64,000 bases of DNA, from contig CAIIXF020000011.1 in the NCBI GenBank assembly GCA_903813345.2, positions 27,148,166-27,212,165 of the forward strand, written 5' to 3'. Below the pieces are notes generated by a model. That model saw only the letters and a list, made by a program, of their open reading frames with translations, was not told the origin of the DNA and ran no database searches. Each line of letters starts with the position of its first letter. The first letter of the stretch is position 1. The DNA comes from Owenia fusiformis (taxonomy: Eukaryota > Annelida > Polychaeta > Sabellida > Oweniidae). Positions 1-11,600 of the stretch are shown piece after piece. Made by a program: the position numbers and the translations under genes.

Positions 1-421
1 GCTTAAGATGTCACCATTCATTTGATTAAAATGGTAACTGGAATAAGCCCAAAAGGTATGCCACTTCCATGCCACTCCCCTACCCCATCCATTTCAGGCC
101 CTTGGAACACGCCAAAATCTCAAATAATGCAGGTATCTTCAGGGTTCGTTTTGGCCCTGTTTTATTTGAAATATCATGTTTCCGCATACCATCTTTCTCG
201 GAAATGTCTCAATTACCTAAAACAGTTACAATTGTGCTGAATAGGAAAACATGTGGTCATTTTGGAGTTATTACACCAAAAGTAGTGATTTTTTAATTAC
301 GTCAAAATTTTGCATTTGTTGCACAAATTGGCAAATTTTGGTCATTTTTGTGTGTGGATTGATATATGATATATGTATGTTTGCGAGTCACATAATCATG
401 AATGCAGATATGATATTACAG
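1..421. other. Non-coding, probably last intron of R1
   Basis: No coding exon is recognisable. The stretch ends in a 3' splice site (TATTACAG at 414-421) directly before the R1 tail exon, so it is most simply the end of the last R1 intron. The short open frames here show no domain signature. Confidence 0.5.
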
Positions 422-1247
422 AAAGTCATCTGATGAGAGCAAGCAAAATAGTGATCAATTTCAAGAAGACCGAGGCATTGAACCAGGACTAAAAAATAAA
501 CCCGAGACTCAATTTGACCAACAGATACACGTGTATGGCAATCGTGCGTTTCATGAACAAGATGTTGTAAATCGAGTTGAAATTCCCGCTGTTGCTATTA
601 TAAGGCCAATCTCGGAGCAGGCGGGCTATGCCAATATTGATCAACTCAAGAGCAACCCCAGTACATCAATAGCACACCATGAAGAACCTATTGGTACAAA
701 TCCTTTCGTTATCTCTGATAAACCTGAAATTTCTGTGAAACCAAAACTGAGCAATGTGAAATCAGATCAGCACCTAATAACACCAACCATCCTCACTGAT
801 GAAGAATTGGGTCAACTATATGCAACCTCGAACAAGAAGCGTCCATCAGAACCTCACAAATTGGAATCCGAAACTGAACAGAGTGGCATCGTAGAGAACA
901 ACCAGGGAATAGCGGAGGTTTACGCGAAACCAAATAAACTATCACGTAAGAGAAGTGTCCATTTCCATGAGGAAAAAGACACTGTAGTACCTCCAGTCGA
1001 ACAGTATGAGTCATTAGTTAATGAAGATGAGCAATCGCAGAGGTATGGTGTTAATGTTGAACAAGATCTTTCGCTGAATACGAAGCCAGATGAACCATCA
1101 AAGTATGATAAAATACAACTCAATGTGTCGAAATCGATTGGGAAAACTTCCATTGATCCCGCGTATGATAGCATAAAGTCTATCAAAGTTGATGACAAAC
1201 AACCCGGGAATCAAATGTATGTCAACGTGGATAGTATCAGGAACTGA
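422..1247 (+). CDS. R1 terminal exon: tyrosine-rich cytoplasmic tail of a receptor (partial gene)
   Basis: Last coding exon of a gene whose start lies left of the window. It opens after TATTACAG in the same phase as the R2 tail exon; both begin KSSDESKQ, and in R2 a transmembrane exon precedes it. The tail is about 274 residues, hydrophilic, with no domain fold. It carries spaced tyrosine motifs in order: YGNR, YANI, YATS, YAKP, YESL, YGVN, YDKI, YDSI and, just before the end, YVNV. Phospho-YxN motifs such as YVNV and YANI match the Grb2 SH2 class, YxxP the Crk class and YxxL/I the ITAM/ITIM-like class; that is known of SH2 ligands, and use here is inferred. R2 and R3 downstream are paralogues, both keeping traces of the same tail. 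Extracellular part unseen. Confidence 0.75.
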
Positions 1248-2920
1248 ATGTTGGACTTGTGTATAAGTGTTTTTTATTGTCAGCTTTCATGCTTGTCATG
1301 TCGAGCAAAAATCATCTAAACCTATTTTGCAATTATTATATGGAGAAGGAAAGTATAATTTGTAATTCAGTAAAATGGGATTGTTAGATCAGTCAGGTGA
1401 ATTTGGTTGTGATCATGGTTCTTGAGGAAACGGGATGTTAGGACTATTGTTTCTTTGAACATAAGTAATACTTAGGGTTTTGCAAGTTTGTGACTCATGT
1501 GAGCTACGATTGATACTGCACCCTAAGATATTTGCTTACCTTGCCAATGTGCTTACATTTTGTTTATCTTCCAATTCTTGAGATAAGACATCGTTTACTA
1601 AACTTTTAAAAGTAGTTTGCAGATTCGAGAGTACCACAATCCCCGTTTTTCATCGGTTTTCTTTAATAACCGAAATACAACGCTCAATTGTTAAACGCTT
1701 CATGTATAAGTAGTATATTATTTAGTTCCATATAGATTTAAATGGCAAATACATTACTTTAGTCAATGGTTTTAGGCGTTTTGTCTCTATTTCACTTTAT
1801 ATCTTTAATTTTTACTGACTCAGTTCTCTCACTCTTCTTCATTACATGGTCCATTCATGAGCTATGAAGTATGCTGTGATACATGAAGAAATGGTTGCGG
1901 CAGTAAACATCAAATGTCAATTCTGTTTTTTAATGTCTCGGTAATGATTTGTTGTTAACTCATCTTAGTCATCTAAAGTGTTTACATACTTCTTATCTGG
2001 TACTTCCACTTCAAGGAGGTCAAAACTGAAAACGAATCGGCCATTTTAGATCGTAGATGGAAATCCATATTAAAATCTTTTGGACTTTGGAAAGTGTCAA
2101 ATTTACTCCCTGTCCATGAAACCATTTAATATACATTGTCACCAGTACATAATGTTATTATCCCTGGTACTGTCCCTTTTCCAACGGCACATTCAAATTC
2201 CTGGACAAAAGGCGTCATTCTTTTTACCCTCGTTTGCTCACCCGGCAGGATCACCAGGAGCTGTGTGGAACAAATTGTACTAGATGAGATTTACAGGATT
2301 CCTGATTATAAACGGTATAGCGCGCCGTTAATACCAATACAAACTACACTGTTTCCATTAGTTACGATTAAGGAATAGATTAAGAACATGATTGAGATAC
2401 TTGGCTTGATAGGATGGTCGTGGTTTTAACGACAATCTTGTTTCAATTATTTGTGTAAAGAGTGAATTAAGACCCAATACCACGTATCTTTTAACTGTAG
2501 GAAGCTACACACATTATAGACTATTAAATTATTAAAACAATATCATCAGAGTATTGAAAACAATGCATACACAACAATAATACGGCTTGTGGAACACGAA
2601 TTATGGATTGAGTAATGTAACAGTATATGTAAATTTTAGAATATCCAATCAAATAATCTCAACTATTTTAAGATGAAAATTATATTTTTAATGATTTCGC
2701 TTTATCCCTCTTATAATCTACTCGACTGTGTTTACTTTTCAGTAGAGTTTTATCAATTTGTCTATGATCTACTTACCAGAAATTAGGGGACATCACGACT
2801 TGTCAAAATTTCAAGTCTTCTATGAAAATGTAATAATCAGCATTTGATTTTAGCGATTTAACTTATTTGCCGCATTCAAATTCGCAACACTAGGAACGGA
2901 AGCAGGTGCTCGCCGTGGAG
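1248..2920. other. Intergenic between R1 and R2
   Basis: Contains the presumed 3' UTR of R1 and the upstream region of R2. AT-rich. No open frame with domain character, and no repeat shared with the rest of the window, was recognised. Confidence 0.5.
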
Positions 2921-2996
2921 ATGTTTCTAGTCGCCACATTGATTGTCGCCAGTAGTCAAATTAACGCGGTTTTCTCCGTGTGTCATCCTAACGATG
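2921..2996 (+). CDS. R2 exon 1, signal peptide
   Basis: ATG at 2921 begins MFLVATLIVASSQINAVFSV, a hydrophobic leader followed by CHPND. The exon ends GATG|GTAAAT in phase 1. A GTG in frame at 2906 is not a plausible start in an animal gene. Confidence 0.6.
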
Positions 2997-5929
2997 GTAA
3001 ATATCATTTTGTGAACTATGGAGGTGGACTTGGGATATGCGAATGGATGGTTGCCTTAATACACTTATTGAATTCAAAACTAGATTTGGTCTGCTCCGCA
3101 TTATTTGAGACTGAGCTGTATGAGGAGTAGAATTCAATTTGTTGAGCTTGGGAGTTTATGATGTCGTTTTTTCGTCAAGTTCTGTGACACATTCAACATT
3201 AATGAAATGCAATATGCAAGACATTGATTGTTTATTTTTTAATATATCTTCGTTTGGATTATTTAGAATGCAAATTATATGAATAAGCACAGAACTATAT
3301 CTATGAAAATTCGATTTGAATTAGCCTGTGTTTCAGTAAAAGTGTAGCATATTACTGTTGATCGCAACATCCTTTTCCATATGAACATTAACACGATTCC
3401 AGGCTGTCTTAGGCTCTGTGTCGACGGGGTCTTTCGTTTAGAGCGTACATCAAATAAGATAATACACATAACAGAATCCATCATTGGAAAAGGATCTACT
3501 GACCAAGAAGAATGTCAAAATAAGAACATCTATTGCGCTAGATTTGATCAGAGCAGAAAGGGTTTTATAAAAGGTATGTGCAGTAACAAACAAAATTGTT
3601 CATTTCCCTCGAGGATATCTGGGAGATGCTTCGATCGCGTCGAAGTTGATTTTGAGCAGGTTCGCTATGAATGTACAAAACAACAAGTTACACCAAGCTC
3701 TCCTTCTCCAACGTCCATAGTAGGTATGACTACATCACACTCTACACCTCGAACAGAAGTTATTACAACCACGGGGCCACGAAAAACATTCTCAAGGGAA
3801 CATACAACCAGCAATTATGTAGCGACAAGTACAACTGGACCGAACAATTCACGTACGAGGGGGTATCATTAATTAGTGAGACAAGTACCATAACTTTTTC
3901 AAATTTGCTTCAATTGCATTGATATTTTCACCAAATAACATCTTGGTAGTATGCTACATCCTCACGTAGTTTGATTAGTTAACTCTATCATATAGTGGTT
4001 TAAGAGATTTCTATGTGGCGTCATGACCAGTGACCCGGAGCAGTTATTAATATAAAAAAACTTCAAGATTTTACGTCAAATTTTCCAATTTCTCTATATT
4101 TCATGACTTTATGGAATATGTACTAGTATAGTGCCATCTAAGCATACATGCCGAACTATGATATAGCTTGCAAAGTTCAGTAATAGTGTGTCTACCATCA
4201 ATAGATATCATATCTTCAATAAGTTTGATGTTTTCTGGAATCACGGTATCAGCTTTGCGACCACATCTGGGAGCATCAAAAACAGTGTGGTTTCCATTAT
4301 CTTTAAATGTAGAATACCACCTGTAAACAATTGACCGCTTCACATTTTCCTGTCCATACACCTCATGTAGGCCCCTTAAGGTGTCTAGTGCTGGAATACC
4401 TCTGATTGCATTTTATTTTATAACAGATCTTATGTTAACATTGAGTTCTTTGGAATTCATCCCTATTTTAGCCAATTTTGCTCCACCCTAAAGTACTGCA
4501 AAATGGCTGTGTCTCTGATGTCACAGCCATGTGTGACATCATGTACTAGAGATGACATCATAATTGGTTGTGTTGTCATAACAACCACCTCAGGGCACTG
4601 TGTAAACAAAATTTGAAAAGAAACTGTCATTTTGTAAAAAATTACATAGTAAAAAGTGCCCTTGTTTCCGGTAATTTTTAGCTGCTCCACCAACCCCTAG
4701 CAACCGTTGCCATGGTAACTGCTGTTGCTAGGTATCTATGAAAATAAATTAATGAGTGTGTTCATTCAATACCCTATTTCCAAGGGCATATACCTACCAA
4801 GTTTTATTGCAATTGAATGAATATAAGATGCTGCCTCAAAAAAGTCTCACTAATTAATGATACCCCCTCGTAGGTCCACGTTTATCTTTTTTCATTTAAT
4901 ATGCGTCATTGAAGTTATTTTCAACAGTAAACTGGCTGACTGATAACTTGGCAAATGCGGAGTATAATATCATATGACCTTCGCATTCTTTCATGAGTGC
5001 AGGAGAATACATTTATGCCATCGCAACGCAATTTAAAAATCGTTTTTCATAACGTTAAAATTGGATTCACTGGTGAACAATTTGAAACTCACACCAATCA
5101 AAGATGTCTCACTTGCGATTCTATTTTGACAGTATTATATATGATCCATTTATGATAGCATGTCTTCCTTAATATATAACTGCAAATATACCCCATCACT
5201 CTACTATACCTTGCATTTGGTGTTCATGAGCAACCCATTTGGCTTATTAGTAACAATTATGTTATTTGTTTTCATTTGTCTGTTCCTTATTAATGGTTTT
5301 ATCGGTTGAAAGTTAGATGTTAATAAGGTACTTTCAAAAATATACTTAACAATGCAATTAGACAAACAGAGTATCTTATGCATTTCTAGGGGTTAGGTAT
5401 AGTAGAGTGCCTATATACAAGTTTAGCATGTAACATTCCAGCGCTGGTCGTCCTGGTGGTTGCATCATTTGTCCTCAATATCCTGATCATCATAATTCTC
5501 TGCATTTTCATTGCATGTGTCATCAGAATCTACAGGTATAGTAAATATTTTTTGACATATAACTTCCTGTTTTTGTTTGTAAAACATCTGAGAAAATGAA
5601 ATTCAGACTGACATTTCTGATAATTGTACGCGAATATATTTTTGGTGTCCACATTATGAATGTTTTCATATTACAGAAAATCATCGGATGAAAGCAAACA
5701 ACAAAGTGACCAATTTAAAAGCGATTGTCACGATTCAACAAAAATAGACCGAGACAGTGAACCAGGACTAAGCGTTAAACCCGAGACACGACATGAACAA
5801 CATGAATTTCCAGCTGTTCCGATTATAAGTTCCATTTCGAGGCATATACAAAAAGAAAACGACAATGTGGTACCAACAGAAGGTCATTATGAGTCAATTA
5901 ATGAAGACGAGCAGTCATTGAAAGCGTGA
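2921..5929 (+). CDS. R2: SUEL-like lectin domain receptor with one TM helix and shortened tail (4 exons)
   Basis: Model join(2921-2996, 3403-3852, 5442-5535, 5677-5929), 873 nt, 290 aa; intron phases 1,1,2. Order: signal peptide; a domain of about 100 residues with Cys spacing and end motif (CSNKQNCSF ... VEVDFEQVRYEC) resembling the SUEL/Gal-lectin fold; Thr/Ser/Pro-rich stalk suited to O-glycosylation; a 25-30 residue hydrophobic helix; cytoplasmic tail of 83 residues ending shortly after YESI. Type I surface receptor by prediction. A second in-phase donor at 3723/3724 would give a 247-aa form with a shorter stalk. A mariner element sits at the exon 2 donor. The tail lacks about 110 residues present in R1 and stops early, so signalling may be reduced. 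Ligand unknown. Confidence 0.6.
3403..3852 (+). CDS. R2 exon 2, SUEL-like domain and stalk
   Basis: Acceptor ATTCCAG at 3396-3402, then GCLRLCVDGVF. Eight Cys between the exon 1 junction and the end of the domain; the CSNKQNCSF segment and the closing VRYEC correspond to the C-x-G-x-x-x-C and V-x-Y-x-C features of SUEL lectin domains. The Thr/Ser stalk follows. Donor CAC|GTACGA at 3853 is weak because the mariner begins 3 bases later; TAG|GTATGA at 3724 is the alternative. Both are phase 1. Confidence 0.6.
3856..4870 (-). mobile_element. mariner-type transposon, non-autonomous, 1015 bp
   Basis: Bounded by perfect terminal inverted repeats of about 27 bp (tip CGAGGGGGTATCATTAATTA) and flanked on both sides by TA (3854-3855 and 4871-4872), the mariner target duplication. 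The minus strand keeps a relic of the transposase N-terminus but no recognisable DDE catalytic region, so the copy looks internally deleted. It sits in the R2 intron with its edge touching the exon 2 donor. Confidence 0.85.
4101..4460 (-). pseudogene. mariner transposase N-terminal relic
   Basis: Reads on the minus strand as a helix-turn-helix of the mariner type: a segment ending LHEVYGQENVKRS, then the typical IVYRWYSTFKDNG, D-x-P-R-x-G-R, and a second helical part. One in-frame stop lies upstream of the VYGQ segment and no catalytic DDE domain follows, so it is non-functional. Confidence 0.65.
4871..5441. other. R2 intron 2, remainder
   Basis: Starts with the second half of the original splice donor (TA then GGTCCACG). 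Nothing coding seen until the acceptor AACATTCCAG at 5432-5441. Confidence 0.5.
5442..5535 (+). CDS. R2 exon 3, transmembrane helix
   Basis: Acceptor ACATTCCAG, donor TACAG|GTATAG. The 94-nt exon encodes one hydrophobic run (LVVLVVASFVLN, then LIIIILCIFIACVI) closed by R-x-Y-R, a stop-transfer pattern. Enters in phase 1 and leaves in phase 2, like R3 exon 3. Confidence 0.65.
5677..5929 (+). CDS. R2 exon 4, truncated cytoplasmic tail
   Basis: Begins KSSDESKQQSDQF, aligned with the R1 tail. Compared with R1, the segment holding YANI, YATS and YAKP is absent; the text rejoins at the shared DNVVPTEGHYESINEDEQS (R1: DTVVPPVEQYESLVNEDEQS) and ends at a stop after SLKA. One tyrosine motif (YESI) is left. 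A full-length tail would need the relic that follows. Confidence 0.65.
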
Positions 5930-6091
5930 TAACAATGTTGAACAGGAACAAGTCTTGAGTGCGAAGCAAGATGGACAATAAACAGATAAAAGTATAATAA
6001 ATAACAACTCAATCTGTCGAAGTCGATTTAAAGATGTCCCATCATTGATCCAAGCCTGCGTTACGTAAACGTGGACGGTATCGGGAACTGA
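5930..6091 (+). pseudogene. Relic of the distal R2 tail
   Basis: After the R2 stop the DNA still resembles the distal R1 tail: AATGTTGAACA, then AACTCAATCTGTCGAA, then TACGTAAACGTGGAC and GGGAACTGAATGTTAGAC, matching R1 bases coding YVNVDS and its stop. Frameshifts and stops lie between, so this is decayed coding sequence now in the 3' UTR. Confidence 0.6.
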
Positions 6092-8569
6092 ATGTTAGAC
6101 ATGTGTTATTGTATTAGTATGTTAACTCTCACACTTGTCATTTAAGTAATACCTATTTTGAAATAGGCTCCTTTTAATTAAAGTAAGAGTGCCGATTAGT
6201 GTATTCTAGAAAATACGATATAAGGATGGCCCACTAAAGATGGGACGCTTTCTGAATCTTAATAACTTTTTTACCATCACTGGTATCTCACTGTAATTTT
6301 ATACAATTGATTTTTGTGGTATTATCTGCTGTTTTAAACAAGTAAGTAATACTTCAATTTGTGCTTAAAATGACTACCCTTGCCCGCACACAGAGCCTGG
6401 CTCGAGCATACCACTGTTTCACCGATGAACGCAAATTTGTGGGAGGGCATTCCACTCCTCGTGTACAACTAATTGTGCCACGTGGTGAATTGTCTGTTGT
6501 AAACAGCACGCTCTATCGATGTGTTCGGAATTCTAAATAGCGGAAGTACACATGGCGCATGCGCAAAACATGGCGCAAAACACATTTTAAGTTTGTTTGA
6601 TCATGTGACAATGGCATGAAAAGTCACGCGATCCCTGTTAGTCGACAAACAGGTTGTTCGATATTGCAACTTCAAACTGTCGGATAAATTTATGCAAATC
6701 AATAGGTTAATCCGGTAGCCGGTAGCCGCTATTTGCACTTAAAATGATTGATTTATTCATTCTAAAAATGGGGCTGGTATCACTGTTTGAGTGTGCTTCT
6801 TTCAGCATGTTTATTCAAACATGTTCATTTTCTAGAGTGATCGCAACTTGATTGTGTACTTCAAATCTAAACTGGTTTGAATATCCACAAATGCTGAATA
6901 TTAACAAATCGGAGGCAAGCCATCACTATATACTGTACTGTATACTGTACTAGTACATAAGAAAGATGCTTCCATTTTGATATTGATCTATTATTGATAA
7001 ATGACATAATGATAGACATAAGGAGGAACGCAAGTGCAAATTATAACATCCTAAACTAGCTTACAAAGACATAAGGCCATATGCCTCAGTCAAATATGAA
7101 CTATGGCAACTGTACGGCAGCCATAGCTTACCAAAATTGAGAGTATATGCAGCATAATATATATTAGGAAGCAGTACGATGGAAATGTGTGAAGCTACGG
7201 CCCCCATACGACCGCCTTAGAGCAAATGTGAATGAACCTTTACTCTCCCACGCCTCTCGGTTAATTGAGGTGTTCATGAAGGTAAATAAAGTAGACACGC
7301 TGTAACCACCACCCTGTCCCACATCAATATGAAACTGAATGCATCTTTTAACTTGTTTAACCTACTATTTTAGTATTTTCGATATTTTATCTAATTTCAT
7401 TTTTTCTGCAACGTATTGTGATGACATCAGTATGAATGAAATGTCAGTTCTGATTTTGGTTTTAGATCGTGGTGATTATTTTTAAATATTTGGGCGGGGG
7501 CGGGTGTTGCTTTTATTATATACTGGTAGGATAGACCATACTTTTCAAATTAATAGGGGCTTAGTGAGGTTATTGGTGGTTCATCATTACTCGGGTGCTG
7601 TCACGCAGATATTAATATTTTCTTGCTAAGTTTCGTTTGGGAAAGGTTCTTACATATCGTTGACCTTCAACTCTTTGGGTAGAGCAATATTTAATAAATT
7701 CAATAAATTGTATATTCAATATAAAGATAGCACAAAAACATTAAGCTATGCCGAGTGTAAAAATGAATTAAGGTTTTATATTCTTGATCTTTGTTTTGAG
7801 AGACAGGGAAACTCTCTATACACTCTAATTCAATGGGATTTGCCAATGTTATCGATAAGTTCATTTTTCATTAAAGGCAAGATAACAGTGTACTCGTTTA
7901 AGACAATGCAGAAATAAAAAGAATATCCCGTTACTGAAAGGCACGCAGCTTACTCCTATACCTTATCTGGTCTTTAATAAAAAAACTTTCCTTGTGATAA
8001 CAAGTCGAACCTATACTATGTATAACTTAACACTGGAGTAAAACTTATCAATGTAAATCGTAGAGATCCTGGTGACCATATGAATTATCTTACGCACCAT
8101 GTCATTGCGACCTGTGTTTACTTACATTGTTTTCTTACTTGCAATATTTATACTTCGTTAATTTTGACAAACATTTTTATAACTTCGTATTTTTGATTTA
8201 ACGTCAGTTATGTGAAAAGAACGTGTACTTATAAACAAAGAGCAAGGACTATCAATAGATGGTTTACCAGTCTGTCCTTGAACTTAAATCCACCAAAAAA
8301 TGTAAAACGAAAATAAAAAATGAACAAATATAAAGCAGTGCAGCTTGACATGTTCTTTGTTGGCATATTGCAGTATAGTGAATACAATAAGCTAAAAACA
8401 TACGAATCTGAGTCACTCGATCTCTGTATGTGTTCACTTCCTCTTTATAAAATGTGATTCATCTCGTATACGATAAATCCTTGATCAGAGTTCTCTTTAG
8501 TATCGTTTGGTGATGTTAGTGCTTTATATGGATAAGATAGGATTCAGTTGTTGTATGTAGGCATAAACC
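6092..8569. other. Intergenic between R2 and R3
   Basis: AT-rich, no supported gene. The open frame at 7660-7917 has no recognisable domain and no splice context. No copy of the window's repeats was recognised here. Confidence 0.45.
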
Positions 8570-8630
8570 ATGTGGATTATCTTGTCAGTACTCTTACTTT
8601 GGGGAGACACGGCAGAGGGACAACATAGAA
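8570..8630 (+). CDS. R3 exon 1, signal peptide
   Basis: ATG at 8570 gives MWIILSVLLLWGDTAEGQHR, a short leader with a hydrophobic core and a plausible cleavage after the Ala of DTA. Donor AGAA|GTATAG, phase 1. Confidence 0.6.
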
Positions 8631-11600
8631 GTATAGTATTCTTTTACTTTAAAGTTTCAATGGCAGCAAACAATATTAGAGAATCTAAAATATATGAAGC
8701 AAATTTTTCAAAAGTATTCCAATTGTTTCTTTTTTAACCCATTATCAGAAGGTGAATCTGAGATAGCCAAGATCATACGTGGAATGAGAACATAAACTAG
8801 AACAGTAGAATGAAATTTAATTGATAGTTTATCACAGTCATATCATGTAGTAAGATGTAGCTGATTTGGATATAAACAAACAAATCAGAAAACCAATTGG
8901 TCGAATATTGCTATTACTTTTATCAAATAAAAATTCAATTCTGTAAGGGCATTTAATTGAAATACCATGATTTTTTGTTTTTGCAGAAGATATTTGTAAG
9001 GAAGGGTGTTTTGAAGAAGAGATTGCCTTAAACGACTGTCGAGATGACTATTTGATAAATATAACTGAAGTTTCTAATCTATATAAGAAATGTGATTCTT
9101 GCGATCAAAACAATTGCGATCTAAACAATCAATGTTATAACCTTAAACAGATAAGTGATGATTACCGAAGATGTAACAGAAAGAAAAGATGTTTCTTGCA
9201 AATTCACTACGTTCGCAAAGAAACATGTGCTATTGATAAGCGAAATGAATACATCAATTTCCAAAGAATTTGCTATGGATGCATTCCACCCGATATAAAG
9301 ACTACAGAAGCACCTGTAACTAACGCAATAACGTTCACAACAGAAGGATATAGAACATCAACATCAGAAAAAACACAAGTTACAACTACAGGTACATGCA
9401 AACGTGTGTATTTACAAATTAAATCTATGTAGGCGGGCCAGTATGTACTTTTAAAGATGCATTTGTGACATTAGTCAATTTTTTCGAAAATTAGCTGTCA
9501 CATATGGTATTAATCACGATAGGATTTGTATTTTACGCTTAAAATTCAAGGTATTCGATCTTGTTCAATCCATGTAAAAGAGCAATCAATTTTAGGCAGA
9601 ATCAGACCTCACCCCCCCCCGACAATTGAAAAACACCTTTAATCTATTTATTACCTCAGACACTAAAGTCCCCAGACATCATCATATAGCACCCCCCCCC
9701 CCAAAGAAAAAAGAGAAAAACTGTTCTTTTATCTTCTCAGTTTTATCTTTTGTCTAACACTTTAAAAGAGCCAAGAAGTCACCAACATAATGTACACTCC
9801 CGTCCATATGTTTGGCAACCTTTACTCCCCCATTGAACTACGTGTTAAAGCCTCTTTACGATTGAATTTTTATTTACTTACCCTGCGATATAATACGTAT
9901 AACATTAATAGACAACGGAACTTGACTTTATTTACAATTCAAAAATTCATTTTTCGCCTTCTGTGTTATTTCAATGGAAGAGTTTTTTAAAAGACAATTT
10001 TGATCCCTATATCTATAGACCCTGAAAAAACGTTTCAATTTTTCGTTAAATAAAGTTAGCAAATTCAATTGCCTACCTAATTTGTATTTTTTGCAAGGAC
10101 TCGGATGGTTGGATATTTTGTCAAATGACTTGCGGCAACCCTACCATTTCCCATTTGTTAACATGAGAATGTCAATTTTCAAAAAATTCATAAAATTTAT
10201 CATCAATTTTTGACCTATTAATTGAGGAAAAAAGATGAGAAAATTTGGAGGTATTGGAAATATAGTCAAGTTACGTTTCTATTAATATCATAAATATTTT
10301 CATCGCAGGTTAAGTAAATAAAAATTCAAACGTAAAGAGGCTTTAACATGTATTCCAATGGGGAGCTAAGGTTGTCAAACTTATGGAGGAGAGTGCACGT
10401 ATTTTATGGATTGGTCAAATTTCCTAGAGATATGGGCTATATCTTCTTCACCTTCCTTCTCCGTAAAAAGTGATTTTTGTCCAGAAAAGGCGTCTTGAAT
10501 TGCATCCCCCCCTAAGAATAATGATTAAAAATATTTTATCCAGTTCCATGTATTGACTCAAACAGATTTGAAGGTCAATGAAATAACCAAATAAATATCT
10601 TGAATCGGTAAAATGAGGTGGTTACCCTATGCACACAAAAATAAATTCGAATGATTTTTTTAGTGGTCAGAAATCTCCAAATAACATGTTAAAATCATAA
10701 TATATTTAGTACCAATTACTTTGATATTATATTTTTATCCAGCAGGTTCGCATCTAAATACAACCATTCAAATAGCAGTTGGTGATCGTATCGACAATGT
10801 AGTCATAATAGCAACTGTTATAGCTGCATGCATAGTGGGAATCGTAGCTGTGACAACCATTATTTGTGTTGTTCTATATGTAAGGTATGTTTTTTAATTG
10901 TTTTTCCACTGTAAAAGTAACAACTGAAACCTTGTTATTAGTATCGATTTTTATCTAATCCCGATTCTAGAAAACGTTTTTGGAATAATTGAATACATCC
11001 GATGCGTAGGTTATTACACGTCGCACGAAACTGGGGACAATAAGCGTAACATTATGGCGTCAAAATACCAAAACAATGAGCAGCAGTATAGGGCGCAAAC
11101 AGCCTTACAACGTCAAAATCGACGAGCGTCACATTTTTTCAAGTTTCAAGAAAATACTTTATCCTTATTTAATCATGATAAAATTCACAGAGTAGCAAAA
11201 TCTCGAGGACAGTATTTCTAAAATGTTTTTGAATTTCGAAAAACGGTCAGGAAATTGAATTGATATGTATGGAACTTGTGGTAAAAATCGATGCGTCACA
11301 TTTTTCAAGTCTCGAAAATCAGCTCTTATTTTAGTAGTATTTGCGAAATAAACAAACTGGTTATTGTTTTGTAAATTTCGCCGTGACAATATTGTGCAGT
11401 TATTTTTTTTCAAATTAGACCTAAATTAGAAAAACCTTAAGACAATTTAAGGTCAAAACCGTTACGCAATTGTGAAGTCATAAATGCACATGTTCCATTG
11501 AATGAAATGTGAAATCTTAGTGGGATTCTGGTCATTATTTCAAAAGTTATCCCGATTTCAACGAGCCTCGTAAGCTTAAAGTGTTACGTCTTACAGCGTA

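Noticed and set aside
22-433. Open frames at the left edge as further R1 exons
   Set aside because: No TM or lectin features; the acceptor at 414-421 places this in an intron.
9601-9705. C-tracts near 9611 and 9691 (also 15300, 16458, 36842, 36959) as functional sites
   Set aside because: Homopolymer runs scattered in repeats; no consistent context.
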